Assembly (NCBI RefSeq): GCF_009296025.1
Contig: NZ_CP045178.1
Span: 372,001 to 436,000, forward strand
Source of the DNA: Streptomyces tsukubensis
GTDB taxonomy: Bacteria > Actinomycetota > Actinomycetes > Streptomycetales > Streptomycetaceae
DNA length: 64,000 bases
Direction of reading: 5' to 3'
Shown one piece after another: positions 1 to 7,968 of the stretch (positions are counted from its first letter, which is position 1; every line of letters starts with the position of its first letter). Position numbers and translations under genes: made by a program. The notes under the pieces were generated by a model. That model was given only the letters and a program-made list of their open reading frames with translations, had not been told where the DNA came from and ran no database searches.

Positions 1-960
1 GGCTGTCGTCGCCGAGCCGCCCCTGCCGAACACGACGCGGAGGTCCACGGCCTCAGCGATCGGCGAGGAGGGGGCGGGGGTGGTGTCGGTGCTCGCCCCG
101 CCGGGCGTTGGCTCCGTTCCGTCGCGAGGCGCGGGTGCGGACGGGGCCGGAAGGCGGCCCCGGGCCGTTCCCCGCTCCCTGACCGCGTCCACCCTGGGGA
201 CGGCGGCCAGCAGTGCCCTGGTGTAGGGCTCGTGGGGCGTGGCCAGCACCTGGGCCACCGGGCCGCGTTCCACCGCGCGACCGTCCCGCATCACCAGGAC
301 CTCGTCGACCGATTCAGCGGCGACTCCCACGTCGTGGGTGACGAGCAGGAGCCCCATGCCCGTCTCGTGGCGCAGATCGTGCAGCAGGTCCAGGATCTGG
401 GCCTGGACGGTGACGTCGAGCGCCGTGGTCGGTTCGTCGGCGATCAGCAGCCTCGGCTCGCAGGCGAGCGCCATCGCGATGAGGGCGCGCTGCCGCATTC
501 CGCCGCTGAACTCGTGGGGGTGCGACCTCGCGCGCCTGGCGGCGTCCGGGATGCCGACCCGGTCGAGTACGTCCACGGCGCGGGCGCGCGCGGCCCGCCG
601 TGACGTTTTCACATGGACCCGGTAGACCTCGGCGATCTGGTCGCCGATCGCGTAGAAGGGATCCAGTGAGGAGAGCGGGTCCTGGAAGACCATGGCGGCC
701 GACTTGCCGCGCAGACCGCGCAGTTCCGCCTCGGAGGCGGCCTGTACGTCGACGCCCGCCACGGAGATCGAACCGCCGACCGCCGCGCCGCTCCCCCGGT
801 GCAGACCGAGCAGTGCGTACGCGGAGGCACTCTTGCCCGAGCCGGACTCCCCCACCACGCCGAGGGCCGCCCCCGCCTCCAGGGAGAAGGAGAGGCCGTC
901 GACCGCCTTCACCGACCCGTCGAAGGTGACGCTGAGGTCCTTCACCTCGACCAGACTCAT
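1..960 (-). CDS. Peptide-type ABC importer ATPase, partial, apparently a DppD-DppF fusion
   Basis: Cytoplasmic ATP-hydrolysing subunit that would power the importer encoded by the next three genes. The 320 visible residues contain a complete first ATPase domain: Walker A GESGSGKS (about 37-44), Q-loop QDPLSSLDP (about 93), signature SGGMRQR (about 152), Walker B LLIADEPTTALD (about 171) and H-loop VTHD (about 207). The oligopeptide-transporter tail TPHEPYTRALLAAVP follows. A Pro/Thr-rich linker then leads into EAVDLRVVFGRG, which reads as the start of a second ATPase domain. The gene is therefore probably a double-length DppD-DppF fusion truncated by the window edge. The ATG overlaps the permease stop as ATGA, so the two are translationally coupled. 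The family is certain. The fusion is inferred from about 15 residues. Confidence 0.85.
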   Translation of the reverse strand, partial: MSLVEVKDLSVTFDGSVKAVDGLSFSLEAGAALGVVGESGSGKSASAYALLGLHRGSGAAVGGSISVAGVDVQAASEAELRGLRGKSAAMVFQDPLSSLDPFYAIGDQIAEVYRVHVKTSRRAARARAVDVLDRVGIPDAARRARSHPHEFSGGMRQRALIAMALACEPRLLIADEPTTALDVTVQAQILDLLHDLRHETGMGLLLVTHDVGVAAESVDEVLVMRDGRAVERGPVAQVLATPHEPYTRALLAAVPRVDAVRERGTARGRLPAPSAPAPRDGTEPTPGGASTDTTPAPSSPIAEAVDLRVVFGRGGSATTA

Positions 961-1946
961 GCCAGTACCACCCGTCGGTCGGCCACCGCGTACAGCACGT
1001 CCGCGACGACATTGGCGAGCACCACGAAGAAACCGGTGACCAGCACCATGCCGACCACCACCGGCAGGTCGACGACCTGTACGGCGTGGACGAGTTCCCG
1101 CCCGATCCCTGGCAGGCCGAACAGCGATTCGGTGAGCAGGGCGCCGCCGAACATCGTCCCGACGTCGTTGGCGTTGAGGGCGATGACGGGCGCGGCGGCC
1201 CCGCGCAGGGCGTGCCGCGTGATGATCGAGCGCTCGCTCACCCCGTAGGCACGGAAGGTGCGCACATGGTCCTCGGCGAGCGTCTCCAGGATCGAGGCCC
1301 TGGTCAGCCGGGCGTACTTGGCGGACTCGATGAGAGCCAGTGACACCCAGGGCAGCAGCAGGTTCCATGCCCACTGCTGCGGATCCTGCGTGAAGGGTAC
1401 GTACTCCGGGTACGGCAGCCAGCCGAGTGTTCCGCACACCACGATCATCAGGAGCAGACCGATGATGAAGACGGGTGTGGCGGTGCCGGCGAGGGTGAGG
1501 CCGGTGAGGATCCGCTCGGTGGGCCGTCCGCGCCGCCACGCCGAGAGCACTCCGGTGCCGACGCCGAGGATCAGCCACATCACCATGGCGCCGAGCGCCA
1601 GTGAGGCGGTGACGGGGAGCTTGGTGAGGATGAGGTCGGTGACCTGCTGATCGGTTCGGTAGGACTCGCCCAGGCACGGGGCGTCGCAGTGCAGTACCGA
1701 GGTGCCCGTGGAGTAGTCACGGCCCACGAAGATGCCTTGCAGGAAGTGCCAGTACTGGGTGTAGAGCGGGTCGTCGAGCCGTAGCTGCTCGCTGACCTGG
1801 TGCACCTGGATCGGTGAGCAGCGCGGCCCGCAGGTGATCTGTGCGACGTTGCCCGGGGCCACGTAGAAGACCGCGTAGATGATCACGGAGATCGCGAAGA
1901 CCGTGAAGGCGGCGCCGATGAGGCGCCTGAGCAGGAAGCCGGTCAT
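957..1946 (-). CDS. ABC transporter permease, DppB/OppB type
   Basis: Inner-membrane channel subunit (BPD_transp_1 family) of a peptide-type importer, 329 aa. The N-terminal helix LIGAAFTVFAISVIIYAVFY is followed by a long extracytoplasmic loop, then five more helices. The ATPase-docking EAA-type loop lies in the stretch ILETLAEDHVRTFRAYGVSE. The start MTGFLLRR at 1946 was chosen because its ATG overlaps the upstream permease stop (ATGA). The longer open frame upstream is a shadow of that gene. An oddity is four cysteines in the extracytoplasmic loop (ITCGPRCSP and LHCDAPCLG), unusual for a DppB and suggestive of two disulfides. With the Cys-rich leader peptide upstream of the operon this fits a sulfur-compound or thiol-peptide substrate, but that is inference. 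Confidence 0.9.
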   Translation of the reverse strand: MTGFLLRRLIGAAFTVFAISVIIYAVFYVAPGNVAQITCGPRCSPIQVHQVSEQLRLDDPLYTQYWHFLQGIFVGRDYSTGTSVLHCDAPCLGESYRTDQQVTDLILTKLPVTASLALGAMVMWLILGVGTGVLSAWRRGRPTERILTGLTLAGTATPVFIIGLLLMIVVCGTLGWLPYPEYVPFTQDPQQWAWNLLLPWVSLALIESAKYARLTRASILETLAEDHVRTFRAYGVSERSIITRHALRGAAAPVIALNANDVGTMFGGALLTESLFGLPGIGRELVHAVQVVDLPVVVGMVLVTGFFVVLANVVADVLYAVADRRVVLA

Positions 1947-2938
1947 GCCGCGCCGCCCTTCTTCGCACGCTTGCGTCCCGTGCCGATGCGCAGCCGGGAC
2001 GCGGCGCGCGGGTCGAGCGCGGTCCGCACTCCGTCGGCGAGCACCGTCAGGGAGAAGACGGTGAGGAAGAGCATCCCCGCGGGGAGCAGCAGGTACTGCG
2101 GCGCGGCCTGGTACCAGACGTCGGCCGAGGTCAGCATCTGTCCCCAGGACGGGGTGGGCGGCTTCACGCCGACGCCGAGGAAGGAGAGCGCCGCCTCCGA
2201 GGAGATGTTGGAGGGGAAGAGCAGCGCCGCATAGGTGACGACAGGCGCGGCGAGCGAGGGCAGCAGTTCCCGGCGGGCGATGCGCCACTTGCCCCAGCCG
2301 CTGAGCCGTGCCGCGGCCACGTAGTCCAGGGATTTCAGGCTGAGGGTCTGGGCGCGGACGATTTTCGCCGTACCGCCCCAGGAGACCAGCCCGATGATCA
2401 GCGCGACCAGCACGGGGCGCGGGAAGGTGTCGGGCACGATGGCGAGCAGCGCCAGTGACAGCACCATCACGGGGAGGGCGACGACCACGTCGGTGACCCG
2501 GCTCAGGATGTTGTCGACGAGCTTGCTGCCGAGTCCGGCGGCGACCCCGAAGGCGACCCCGAGCAGCACCTGCACGAGGGTCGCGGCGAAGGCGACGGAG
2601 AGGGAGACGCGGGCTCCGTACGCCAGGCGTGCGAAGAGGTCGCGGCCGGTCTGGGGTTCGATGCCGAGCCAGTGGTCGCCACTGATCCCGCCGAGGCTTC
2701 CGATGGGGACTCCACCTCGGGCGGAGTCGATGAGGTCGGGGTGGTAGACGTTGGGGTCCTGGCCCTCAAGAGCGGTGAGCAAGGGGGCGCAGAGGGCGAG
2801 CAGGACGAGTAGGACGACGACGGCAGCCGCGACGGCGGCGGCGCGCTGTCCGCGCAGCCGCCGCCAGAACTGCCGGGCCCCGGAGGCGGGGGCGGCCTGC
2901 ACGGCCCCCACCTCCTGGGACAACAGTGCTTCTGACAT
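1943..2938 (-). CDS. ABC transporter permease, DppC/OppC type
   Basis: Second membrane subunit of the importer, 331 aa. It has the typical DppC layout: a cytoplasmic N-terminus (MSEALLSQEVGAVQ), one helix at about 33-53, an extracytoplasmic segment with HWLGIEPQTGRDLFARLAYG, which is the diagnostic G(T)D..GRD..SR..YG-type motif, then five helices and a cytoplasmic Arg/Lys-rich tail. The coupling-loop sequence VAAARLSGWGKWRIARRELLPS sits around residue 210. It starts 2 bp after the binding-protein gene ends and overlaps the next permease by ATGA, so it is the middle of one operon. Substrate specificity cannot be read from it. Confidence 0.92.
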   Translation of the reverse strand: MSEALLSQEVGAVQAAPASGARQFWRRLRGQRAAAVAAAVVVLLVLLALCAPLLTALEGQDPNVYHPDLIDSARGGVPIGSLGGISGDHWLGIEPQTGRDLFARLAYGARVSLSVAFAATLVQVLLGVAFGVAAGLGSKLVDNILSRVTDVVVALPVMVLSLALLAIVPDTFPRPVLVALIIGLVSWGGTAKIVRAQTLSLKSLDYVAAARLSGWGKWRIARRELLPSLAAPVVTYAALLFPSNISSEAALSFLGVGVKPPTPSWGQMLTSADVWYQAAPQYLLLPAGMLFLTVFSLTVLADGVRTALDPRAASRLRIGTGRKRAKKGGAA

Positions 2939-2940
2939 GG

Positions 2941-4656
2941 TTACTTGACCGCTACCTGCGAGATGTCCAGCACGCCCGTCCAGTCACTGATGACGACGTT
3001 CTTGATGTTCTCGCCGTACAGCCGCTTGTAGACGGGGTGGAACAGCGGCACGACCAGGGCCTGTTCGCCGATCTTCTTGTCGAGCGCCCCCCAGCGCTTG
3101 GCGGCGGCGTTCAGATCGGTCAGCTTGTTGATCGCGTCGATCTCCTTGTTGACCGAGGCGTCGTCGAGGAACCCGGTGTTGAAGTTGGCGCCGTTCTTGA
3201 CGATCTGGCGACCGTCGAAGATCGGGGCGAGGAAGGGCCCGCCGGAGGGCCAGTCGGCTCCCCAGTGCGCCAGGAAGAGACCGGGCTCGGTCTTCGCGCC
3301 GTGCACCTTGTCCTTGTAGTCGTTGTCCTCAAGGCCCTTGAGTTTGACGGTGATTCCGGCGGCCTTCAGCGCGTCCTGAAGGGCGGTGGCGATCTCCGGG
3401 CTGGTCTCGAAGTCCTTGTTGTTGGAGTGCGTCAGGGTGACGGTCAGCCCCTTGCCGTAACCGGCTTCCTTGAGCAGCTCCTTGGCCTTCGCCGGGTTCC
3501 CGCGCTTGCCCGCGGGGAAGTGGTCGTAGGGCGTGTAGCCGAAGGACTTCTGGTCCGGCAGGTAGGTGGTGGCGGGCTCCGCGAGGGCGGAGCCGCCCGC
3601 CGCGTTGATCACGGAGGAACGGTCCACGGCGTAGGAGATCGCCTGTCGCACCTTCGGGTTGTCGAACGGCTTCACCTTCGGGTTGAAGGCGATGTAGTTC
3701 GTGTAGCCGAAGTGGCCGGTACCGACGCGCGAGGCGAGCTTCTCGTCGCCTGTGACCTTCGCGAGTTCCGCGGGACCGAGGTTGGTGTCGGTCGTCACGG
3801 CGGACGCGTCAGCGCCCTTCGAGGAGGAGAGCCGCTGGTTGATGACGGAGGAGTCGAGCCCCGAGCGTACGTCGATCTTGTCCGGGTACGCCTTGCGCTC
3901 GGAGTCCGTGCTCGCCGACCACTCGGTGTTGCGTACCAGGGTGAGCCGCTCGCCGTCGTTGGTGTTCTTGACCACCTTGTAGGGGCCGGAGGAGAGCGGG
4001 TGTTCCTCGTACTTGGTTCCGTTGTCCTTGGCCTTCGGCACGGGGGTCGTCTGCGTCTGGGTCGCCAGGAAGGGGAACTCGCCCTCCGGCTTGTTCAGGT
4101 GGAAGACGACGGTCCTGTCGTCGGGCGTCTCGATGGAGTCGAGGCCCTTCTTGTCCTTGTACGGACCCTGGTAGCCCGCGCCGCCTATCAGCCAGTCACG
4201 CAAGTAGGGCGCGCCGCCCGACAGTTCGGCGGCGAAGGAACGCTCGATGCCGTACTTGATGTCGCCCGCGGTGATGGGGGTTCCGTCCTCGTACTTCAGC
4301 CCCTTCTTGAGGGTGTACGTCCAGACGGTGGCGTTCTTGCTCGGCCTGCCCAGGTCGGTCGCGAGGTCGGGCACCACCTTGGAGCCGGCGGCGCCGTTGG
4401 CGCGGTGGCGGGTGGTGAGGGTACGGAAGACCAGCGAGGGGACGTTGCCGCCGCCCGACGTGTACAGCCGGGCGGGGTCGAAGTCCGTCTGCGGCAGGCT
4501 GTTGAGGACTGTCAGGGTGCCGCCCTTGGCGGGCTTCCCCGACTTTCCGGACTGGGCGGCGCCGCTGTCCTTGGGCCCGGCGCAGGCGGCGACGGACAGA
4601 GCCAGTACCAGACTCGCGGCCGTCAAGGACGCTCTGCGTGGGGACAGTTGACGCAT
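2941..4656 (-). CDS. Solute-binding lipoprotein of a peptide-type ABC importer (SBP_bac_5 family)
   Basis: Extracellular lipid-anchored receptor, 571 aa, the usual size for DppA/OppA proteins. The signal peptide MRQLSPRRASLTAASLVLAL ends in the lipobox LSVAAC (Cys about 25). The body carries SBP_bac_5 hallmarks: SLPQTDFDPARLYTSGG, YTLKKGLKYEDGTPITAGD, VRQAISYAVDRSSVIN and the C-terminal VVPLFHPVYKRLYG. It is the first structural gene of a four-gene operon. A 280-nt leader containing a small Cys-bearing ORF separates it from a good promoter, so regulation by attenuation or translational coupling is likely. The family covers peptide, nickel, glutathione and sugar binders. The leader peptide argues for a sulfur-containing ligand, which is inference. 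Confidence 0.93.
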   Translation of the reverse strand: MRQLSPRRASLTAASLVLALSVAACAGPKDSGAAQSGKSGKPAKGGTLTVLNSLPQTDFDPARLYTSGGGNVPSLVFRTLTTRHRANGAAGSKVVPDLATDLGRPSKNATVWTYTLKKGLKYEDGTPITAGDIKYGIERSFAAELSGGAPYLRDWLIGGAGYQGPYKDKKGLDSIETPDDRTVVFHLNKPEGEFPFLATQTQTTPVPKAKDNGTKYEEHPLSSGPYKVVKNTNDGERLTLVRNTEWSASTDSERKAYPDKIDVRSGLDSSVINQRLSSSKGADASAVTTDTNLGPAELAKVTGDEKLASRVGTGHFGYTNYIAFNPKVKPFDNPKVRQAISYAVDRSSVINAAGGSALAEPATTYLPDQKSFGYTPYDHFPAGKRGNPAKAKELLKEAGYGKGLTVTLTHSNNKDFETSPEIATALQDALKAAGITVKLKGLEDNDYKDKVHGAKTEPGLFLAHWGADWPSGGPFLAPIFDGRQIVKNGANFNTGFLDDASVNKEIDAINKLTDLNAAAKRWGALDKKIGEQALVVPLFHPVYKRLYGENIKNVVISDWTGVLDISQVAVK

Positions 4657-4840
4657 GGGTGAAGCACCTCTCGGTGTGCTGAGGACAGCAGGAAGCGGAT
4701 TTTACGCAGGCAGCGGCACCGGATGTCAGCTCTCGGAGGAGAGTTCCGGAGGGAGAATGCGGGAGCGTGCCTGGGCGGGGCGGGGTGAGGACCTGGGCGC
4801 GGCTCGGAAAGATACCGGCGCGCGGCGGGGGAAGGCGGCG

Positions 4841-4936
4841 TCAGCGACAGAGAATGTCAGCGACGCAGTGCCCGGTCACGCCGAACAGCACCAGCTCAAT
4901 GGCGGTGCGACCGGAAGACACAGGGCAGTGCGGCAT
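4841..4936 (-). CDS. Putative regulatory leader peptide, 31 aa, cysteine-type
   Basis: A 31-codon ORF beginning MPHCPVSSGRTAIELV and ending GVTGHCVADILCR before TGA. The C-terminal HCVADILCR resembles the short leader peptides (often annotated putative leader peptide) found ahead of sulfur-assimilation and sulfur-compound transporter genes in actinomycetes. In those, Cys and Arg codons near the end report charged-tRNA supply. The ATG lies at or within a base or two of the predicted transcription start, so the message would be leaderless, as is common for these peptides. The peptide stop is 184 nt before the binding-protein ATG. The reading is from memory of the family plus the sequence itself, with no search done. 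Confidence 0.6.
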   Translation of the reverse strand: MPHCPVSSGRTAIELVLFGVTGHCVADILCR

Positions 4937-4943
4937 GCCGAGA

Positions 4944-4972
4944 AATATGGACGAACGCGTGACCGATGTCAA
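4944..4972 (-). promoter_or_regulatory. Housekeeping-type promoter of the peptide ABC operon
   Basis: On the minus strand a perfect -35 TTGACA (4972-4967) is separated by 17 nt from -10 CATATT (4949-4944). The predicted start is near 4937, directly at the leader-peptide ATG. This gives the binding-protein gene a 5' leader of about 280 nt. Confidence 0.65.
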
Positions 4973-5167
4973 GAAATGTGCGGCGCCGCCCGCCACTGCC
5001 CGCCCGTGCAACGCGCCGCCGCACAGGACGCCCAGACGTCCGAGTGCGCGAACTGCCGTACGGGCGGGTGGAGTCAGGTGTGAGGGGGTCGGTGGGAGCA
5101 TCCGTGTTCCGTCGGCGGCGCGGATACGCGTCGGCCGACCTGTGCGGCCGGTGTCCGACGGCCGCCG

Positions 5168-5230
5168 GTCGGCCGGGGCCGGGCGCGGGTCAGCCGGGGC
5201 CGGGCGCAGGTCAGCCGGGGCCGGCCGTCC
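5168..5230. repeat. 21-bp GC-rich tandem repeat, three units
   Basis: Three head-to-tail copies of a 21-bp unit (GTCAGCCGGGGCCGGGCGCG plus one base), the third diverging in its last seven bases. The tract lies just beyond the 3' end of the TetR gene, between it and the ABC operon promoter. No gene is evident in 4973-5273. The repeats keep frames open, which explains several long spurious ORFs. Confidence 0.7.
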
Positions 5231-5273
5231 GGCGGTCAGGGCCGGGCGCCGACCCGCCGGAGCCGGCGGTCGG

Positions 5274-5939
5274 TCAGCCTGGGCCGGGCGACGACCAGGG
5301 GCCAGCGATGGCGGAGCCGAGGCTGGCGAAACACACGTCGACCGTGGCGAGCAGGGTGTCGAGGTCCCTGGCGCCGCTCGCCCGCCAGGCGCGGACGGCC
5401 ACGGTGAGGGCTCCGGCGTGGACGGATACGAGCAGTTGGGGGCGCGGGTCGGCCGGGTCTTCGAGGTGTTCGCGGTCGGCGAGGATCCTGGCGAGGGTGT
5501 CCTGGCGCCCCGGCAGTACGTGGTGGAGGGAGGTGAGCAGCCCCGGAGTGGTCGCCGCCAGTCGCAGGACGGCGAGACAGATGGGTGTGGAGCGGTACTC
5601 AGGACAGTCCCTGGCCACCTCACGCAGCGCGTGCCTGGTGGCCTCGCACAGGGCGGTCATCGGTGGTTCGTGCGGGGGCCTGTGCCGCAGTTCCCGCGCG
5701 GTCAGCGCGCCCATCTCCCGGAAGACGGCCAGCAGGACGTCCTCCTTGCCGGTGAAGTGGCGGAGCACCGTACGTTTGGAGACGTCGACCGCTGCCGCGA
5801 TGTCGTCCAGGGTGGTGGCGGAGTAGCCGCGCGAGCCGAAGAGGTCGAGGGCCGCGTGGCAGAGCGCGTCGCGGGTCTGGAGTCTCTTTCGTTCGCGCAG
5901 GCCGACGGTGACGGTGTGGTCTGCCTGGCTCGGGCACAT
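5274..5939 (-). CDS. TetR-family transcriptional regulator
   Basis: DNA-binding repressor, 221 aa, of the usual TetR length. The N-terminal helix-turn-helix is clear: TRDALCHAALDLFGSRGYSA then TTLDDIAAAVDVSKRTVLRH followed by FTGKEDVLLAVF (about 22-74). The C-terminal ligand domain (HPPHEPPMTALCEATRHALRE onward) fits the TetR_C_17/MftR-like class but cannot be placed firmly. The start MCPSQADH at 5939 was chosen because the fold begins there; the open frame continues far upstream only because of the repeat tract. It is divergent from fprA across a 530-bp spacer that carries a perfect TGTCACC-G-GGTGACA palindrome, a likely operator. Confidence 0.88.
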   Translation of the reverse strand: MCPSQADHTVTVGLRERKRLQTRDALCHAALDLFGSRGYSATTLDDIAAAVDVSKRTVLRHFTGKEDVLLAVFREMGALTARELRHRPPHEPPMTALCEATRHALREVARDCPEYRSTPICLAVLRLAATTPGLLTSLHHVLPGRQDTLARILADREHLEDPADPRPQLLVSVHAGALTVAVRAWRASGARDLDTLLATVDVCFASLGSAIAGPWSSPGPG

Positions 5940-6028
5940 ACGGGCTTCCTCCTGGGCGGGAAGCGTACCGGCAAGCGTCGGGCCGCAGGACAGCCGTGCC
6001 GGGCGACAGCCCGTACCGCACGGCAGCC

Positions 6029-6240
6029 GGTGCGGGAGGACGGCCGTGCGGGAGGACGGCCGTGCGGGAGCAACACCCGTGCCGGAGGCCAGCGTGCGGG
6101 GGAACAGCTCCGTGCGGGAGCACCGCCGTGCGGGAGCACCGCCGCGCGGGAGCACCGCCGCGCGGGAGCACCGCCGCGCGGGAGCACCGCCGCGCGGAAG
6201 GACAGCCGCGCGGAAGGACAGACATGTGGGAGGGCAGCCG
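6029..6240. repeat. 16-bp tandem repeat tract, about 13 units
   Basis: Units based on GTGCGGGAGCACCGCC recur every 16 bp. Five near-identical copies run from 6112 to 6191, flanked on both sides by degenerate copies (spacing 15-18 in the middle, then GCGCGGAAGGACAGCC variants). Sixteen is not a multiple of three, so this is not a protein repeat. The tract occupies the upstream region of the TetR gene, between its start and the operator. Confidence 0.85.
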
Positions 6241-6248
6241 TCAGCTCG

Positions 6249-6280
6249 TGTCACCGGGTGACATATCATTTCGGTGACAC
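6249..6280. promoter_or_regulatory. Candidate TetR operator between tetR and fprA
   Basis: A perfect palindrome TGTCACC-G-GGTGACA (6249-6263) is followed 9 nt later by a further CGGTGACAC half-site (6272-6280). The AT-rich stretch between them (CATATCATTT) could be a -10 region. The position between divergent genes makes it the natural binding site for the TetR protein. Confidence 0.6.
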
Positions 6281-6473
6281 AACCTGCTCGGCACCTGCTC
6301 TGCTCTTCGGCGGGAGAGGTGACCGTCCCCACCGGTCGGGTCTCCCGGCGCTCGGAGGGGCCGGCACCAGCGGTCCTCGGCCGTGCCTGCTCCGCCCCGC
6401 CGCCGACCGCGGGAGGTGCGCCGGGCGGCTCGTATCGAACCGTCTTTCCGCGCTGTATGGAGGAACGTCTCGC

Positions 6474-7844
6474 ATGCCTCGTCCCATCCGTGTCGCGATT
6501 GTGGGTGCAGGTCCGGCCGGGATCTACGCCGCTGACGCGCTCATAAAGTCCGACGCCGCGCAGGACCCTGGCGTCTCCATCGACCTGTTCGAGCGGATGC
6601 CCGCGCCGTTCGGGCTCATCCGTTACGGCGTCGCGCCGGACCACCCGCGGATCAAGGGCATCATCACCGCGCTGCACCAGGTGCTCGACAAGCCGCAGGT
6701 GCGGCTCTTCGGCAACGTGGACTACCCGAACGACATCACCCTGGACGAACTGCACCGCTTCTACGACGCCGTGATCTTCGCCACCGGCGCGATGACGGAC
6801 CGGGCCCTGGACATCCCCGGCAATGGGCTGGACGGTTCCTTCGGCGCCGCGGACTTCGTCTCCTGGTACGACGGCCACCCGGACGTCCCGCGCACCTGGC
6901 CGCTCGACGCGGAGAAGGTCGCGGTCCTCGGGGTGGGCAACGTGGCCCTGGACGTCGCACGGATCCTGGCCAAGACCGCCGAGGAGCTGCTGCCCACCGA
7001 GATCCCGCCCAACGTCCACGAGGGTCTTGAGCGGAACAAGGCCCGCGAGGTCCATGTCTTCGGGCGCCGCGGCCCCGCGCAGGCCAAGTTCAGCCCGATG
7101 GAACTGCGCGAGCTCGACCACTCCCCCAACATCGAGGTCATCGTCAACCCCGAGGACATCGACTACGACGAGGGGTCGATCGCCACCCGCAGGAACAACA
7201 AGCAGGCCCACATGGTCGCCTCCACTCTGGAGAAGTGGGCCATCCGCGACCCCGGCACCCGCCCCCACAAGCTGTACCTCCACTTCTTCGAGTCACCCAC
7301 GGAGATCATCGGGGAGGACGGCCGCGTGAAGGCGCTGCGCACCGAGCGTACGGAGCTCGACGGCACCGGCAACGTCCGCGCCACAGGGAGCTTCACCGAC
7401 TGGGACGTCCAGGCCGTGTACCGGGCGGTCGGCTACTACTCGGACGAGCTGCCCAAGCTCCCCTTCGACGTGGGTTCAGGCACGGTGCCCAACGAGGCGG
7501 GCCGCGTCCTGGCCGCCGACAGCGACCACCAGACCTCCGTCTACGTCACCGGATGGATCAAGCGCGGACCAGTAGGCCTCATCGGTCACACCAAGGGTGA
7601 CGCCAACGAGACCGTCGCCTGCCTCCTCGACGACCACACCACCGGGCGTCTGCCCGGCGCGGCCGACCCGGAGCCCGAGGCCGTCAACTCCTTCCTTGAG
7701 GAGCGCGGCATCGGCTTCACCACCTGGGACGGCTGGTACCAGCTCGACGCGCAGGAGCGTGCGCTGGGCTCAGCGCAGGGGCGCGAGCGGGTCAAGTACG
7801 TCGAGCGTGAGGACATGCTCCGGCACAGCGGCGTCATCCGCTAG
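6474..7844 (+). CDS. fprA: NADPH-ferredoxin reductase, FprA type
   Basis: FAD flavoprotein moving electrons between NADPH and ferredoxin, supplying for example cytochromes P450. At 456 aa it is the length of mycobacterial FprA and of the adrenodoxin-reductase family. The FAD motif VAIVGAGPAGIYAADAL is at about 6-22, the family signature YGVAPDHPRIKGI at about 51, and the NADP motif VAVLGVGNVALDVARIL at about 149. The C-terminal DANETVACLLDD and TTWDGW follow. The start at 6474 is set by the first FAD strand and by GGAGGAAC 8 nt upstream. The open frame upstream is an artefact of the repeats. It is divergent from a TetR gene. A P450 gene occurs 15 kb away, but nothing ties the two directly. 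Confidence 0.93.
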   Translation: MPRPIRVAIVGAGPAGIYAADALIKSDAAQDPGVSIDLFERMPAPFGLIRYGVAPDHPRIKGIITALHQVLDKPQVRLFGNVDYPNDITLDELHRFYDAVIFATGAMTDRALDIPGNGLDGSFGAADFVSWYDGHPDVPRTWPLDAEKVAVLGVGNVALDVARILAKTAEELLPTEIPPNVHEGLERNKAREVHVFGRRGPAQAKFSPMELRELDHSPNIEVIVNPEDIDYDEGSIATRRNNKQAHMVASTLEKWAIRDPGTRPHKLYLHFFESPTEIIGEDGRVKALRTERTELDGTGNVRATGSFTDWDVQAVYRAVGYYSDELPKLPFDVGSGTVPNEAGRVLAADSDHQTSVYVTGWIKRGPVGLIGHTKGDANETVACLLDDHTTGRLPGAADPEPEAVNSFLEERGIGFTTWDGWYQLDAQERALGSAQGRERVKYVEREDMLRHSGVIR

Positions 7845-7857
7845 GCAGTGCAGTGGT

Positions 7858-7911
7858 GCGCCCCTCCAGCGTCCCGCCGAGGACACCGGCGGGACGCGGC
7901 CGGAGGGGCGC
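7858..7911. terminator. Bidirectional hairpin terminator between fprA and the FAD monooxygenase
   Basis: GCGCCCCTCC (7858-7867) pairs with GGAGGGGCGC (7902-7911), enclosing a second stem CGTCCCGCC/GGCGGGACG. It sits between convergent genes. Confidence 0.7.
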
Positions 7912-7968
7912 GCACGACCGCCCTCGCCACCGGGGCTCCGGCCCCGTCCCGACCGGCTCGGCGGGCGG

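Noticed and set aside
2926..4662. Long plus-strand open frame opposite the binding-protein gene
   Set aside because: It mirrors the third-position GC bias of the real gene, has no domain motifs, and the minus-strand product has a signal peptide and full family signatures.
6029..6240. Repeat tract considered as a CRISPR array
   Set aside because: The 16-bp units are directly abutting with no spacers, and no cas genes are in the window.
4767..6473. In-frame upstream extension of fprA giving a protein of over 1000 residues
   Set aside because: The extension is low-complexity translation of the 21-bp and 16-bp repeats. The FAD motif and ribosome site fix the start at 6474.
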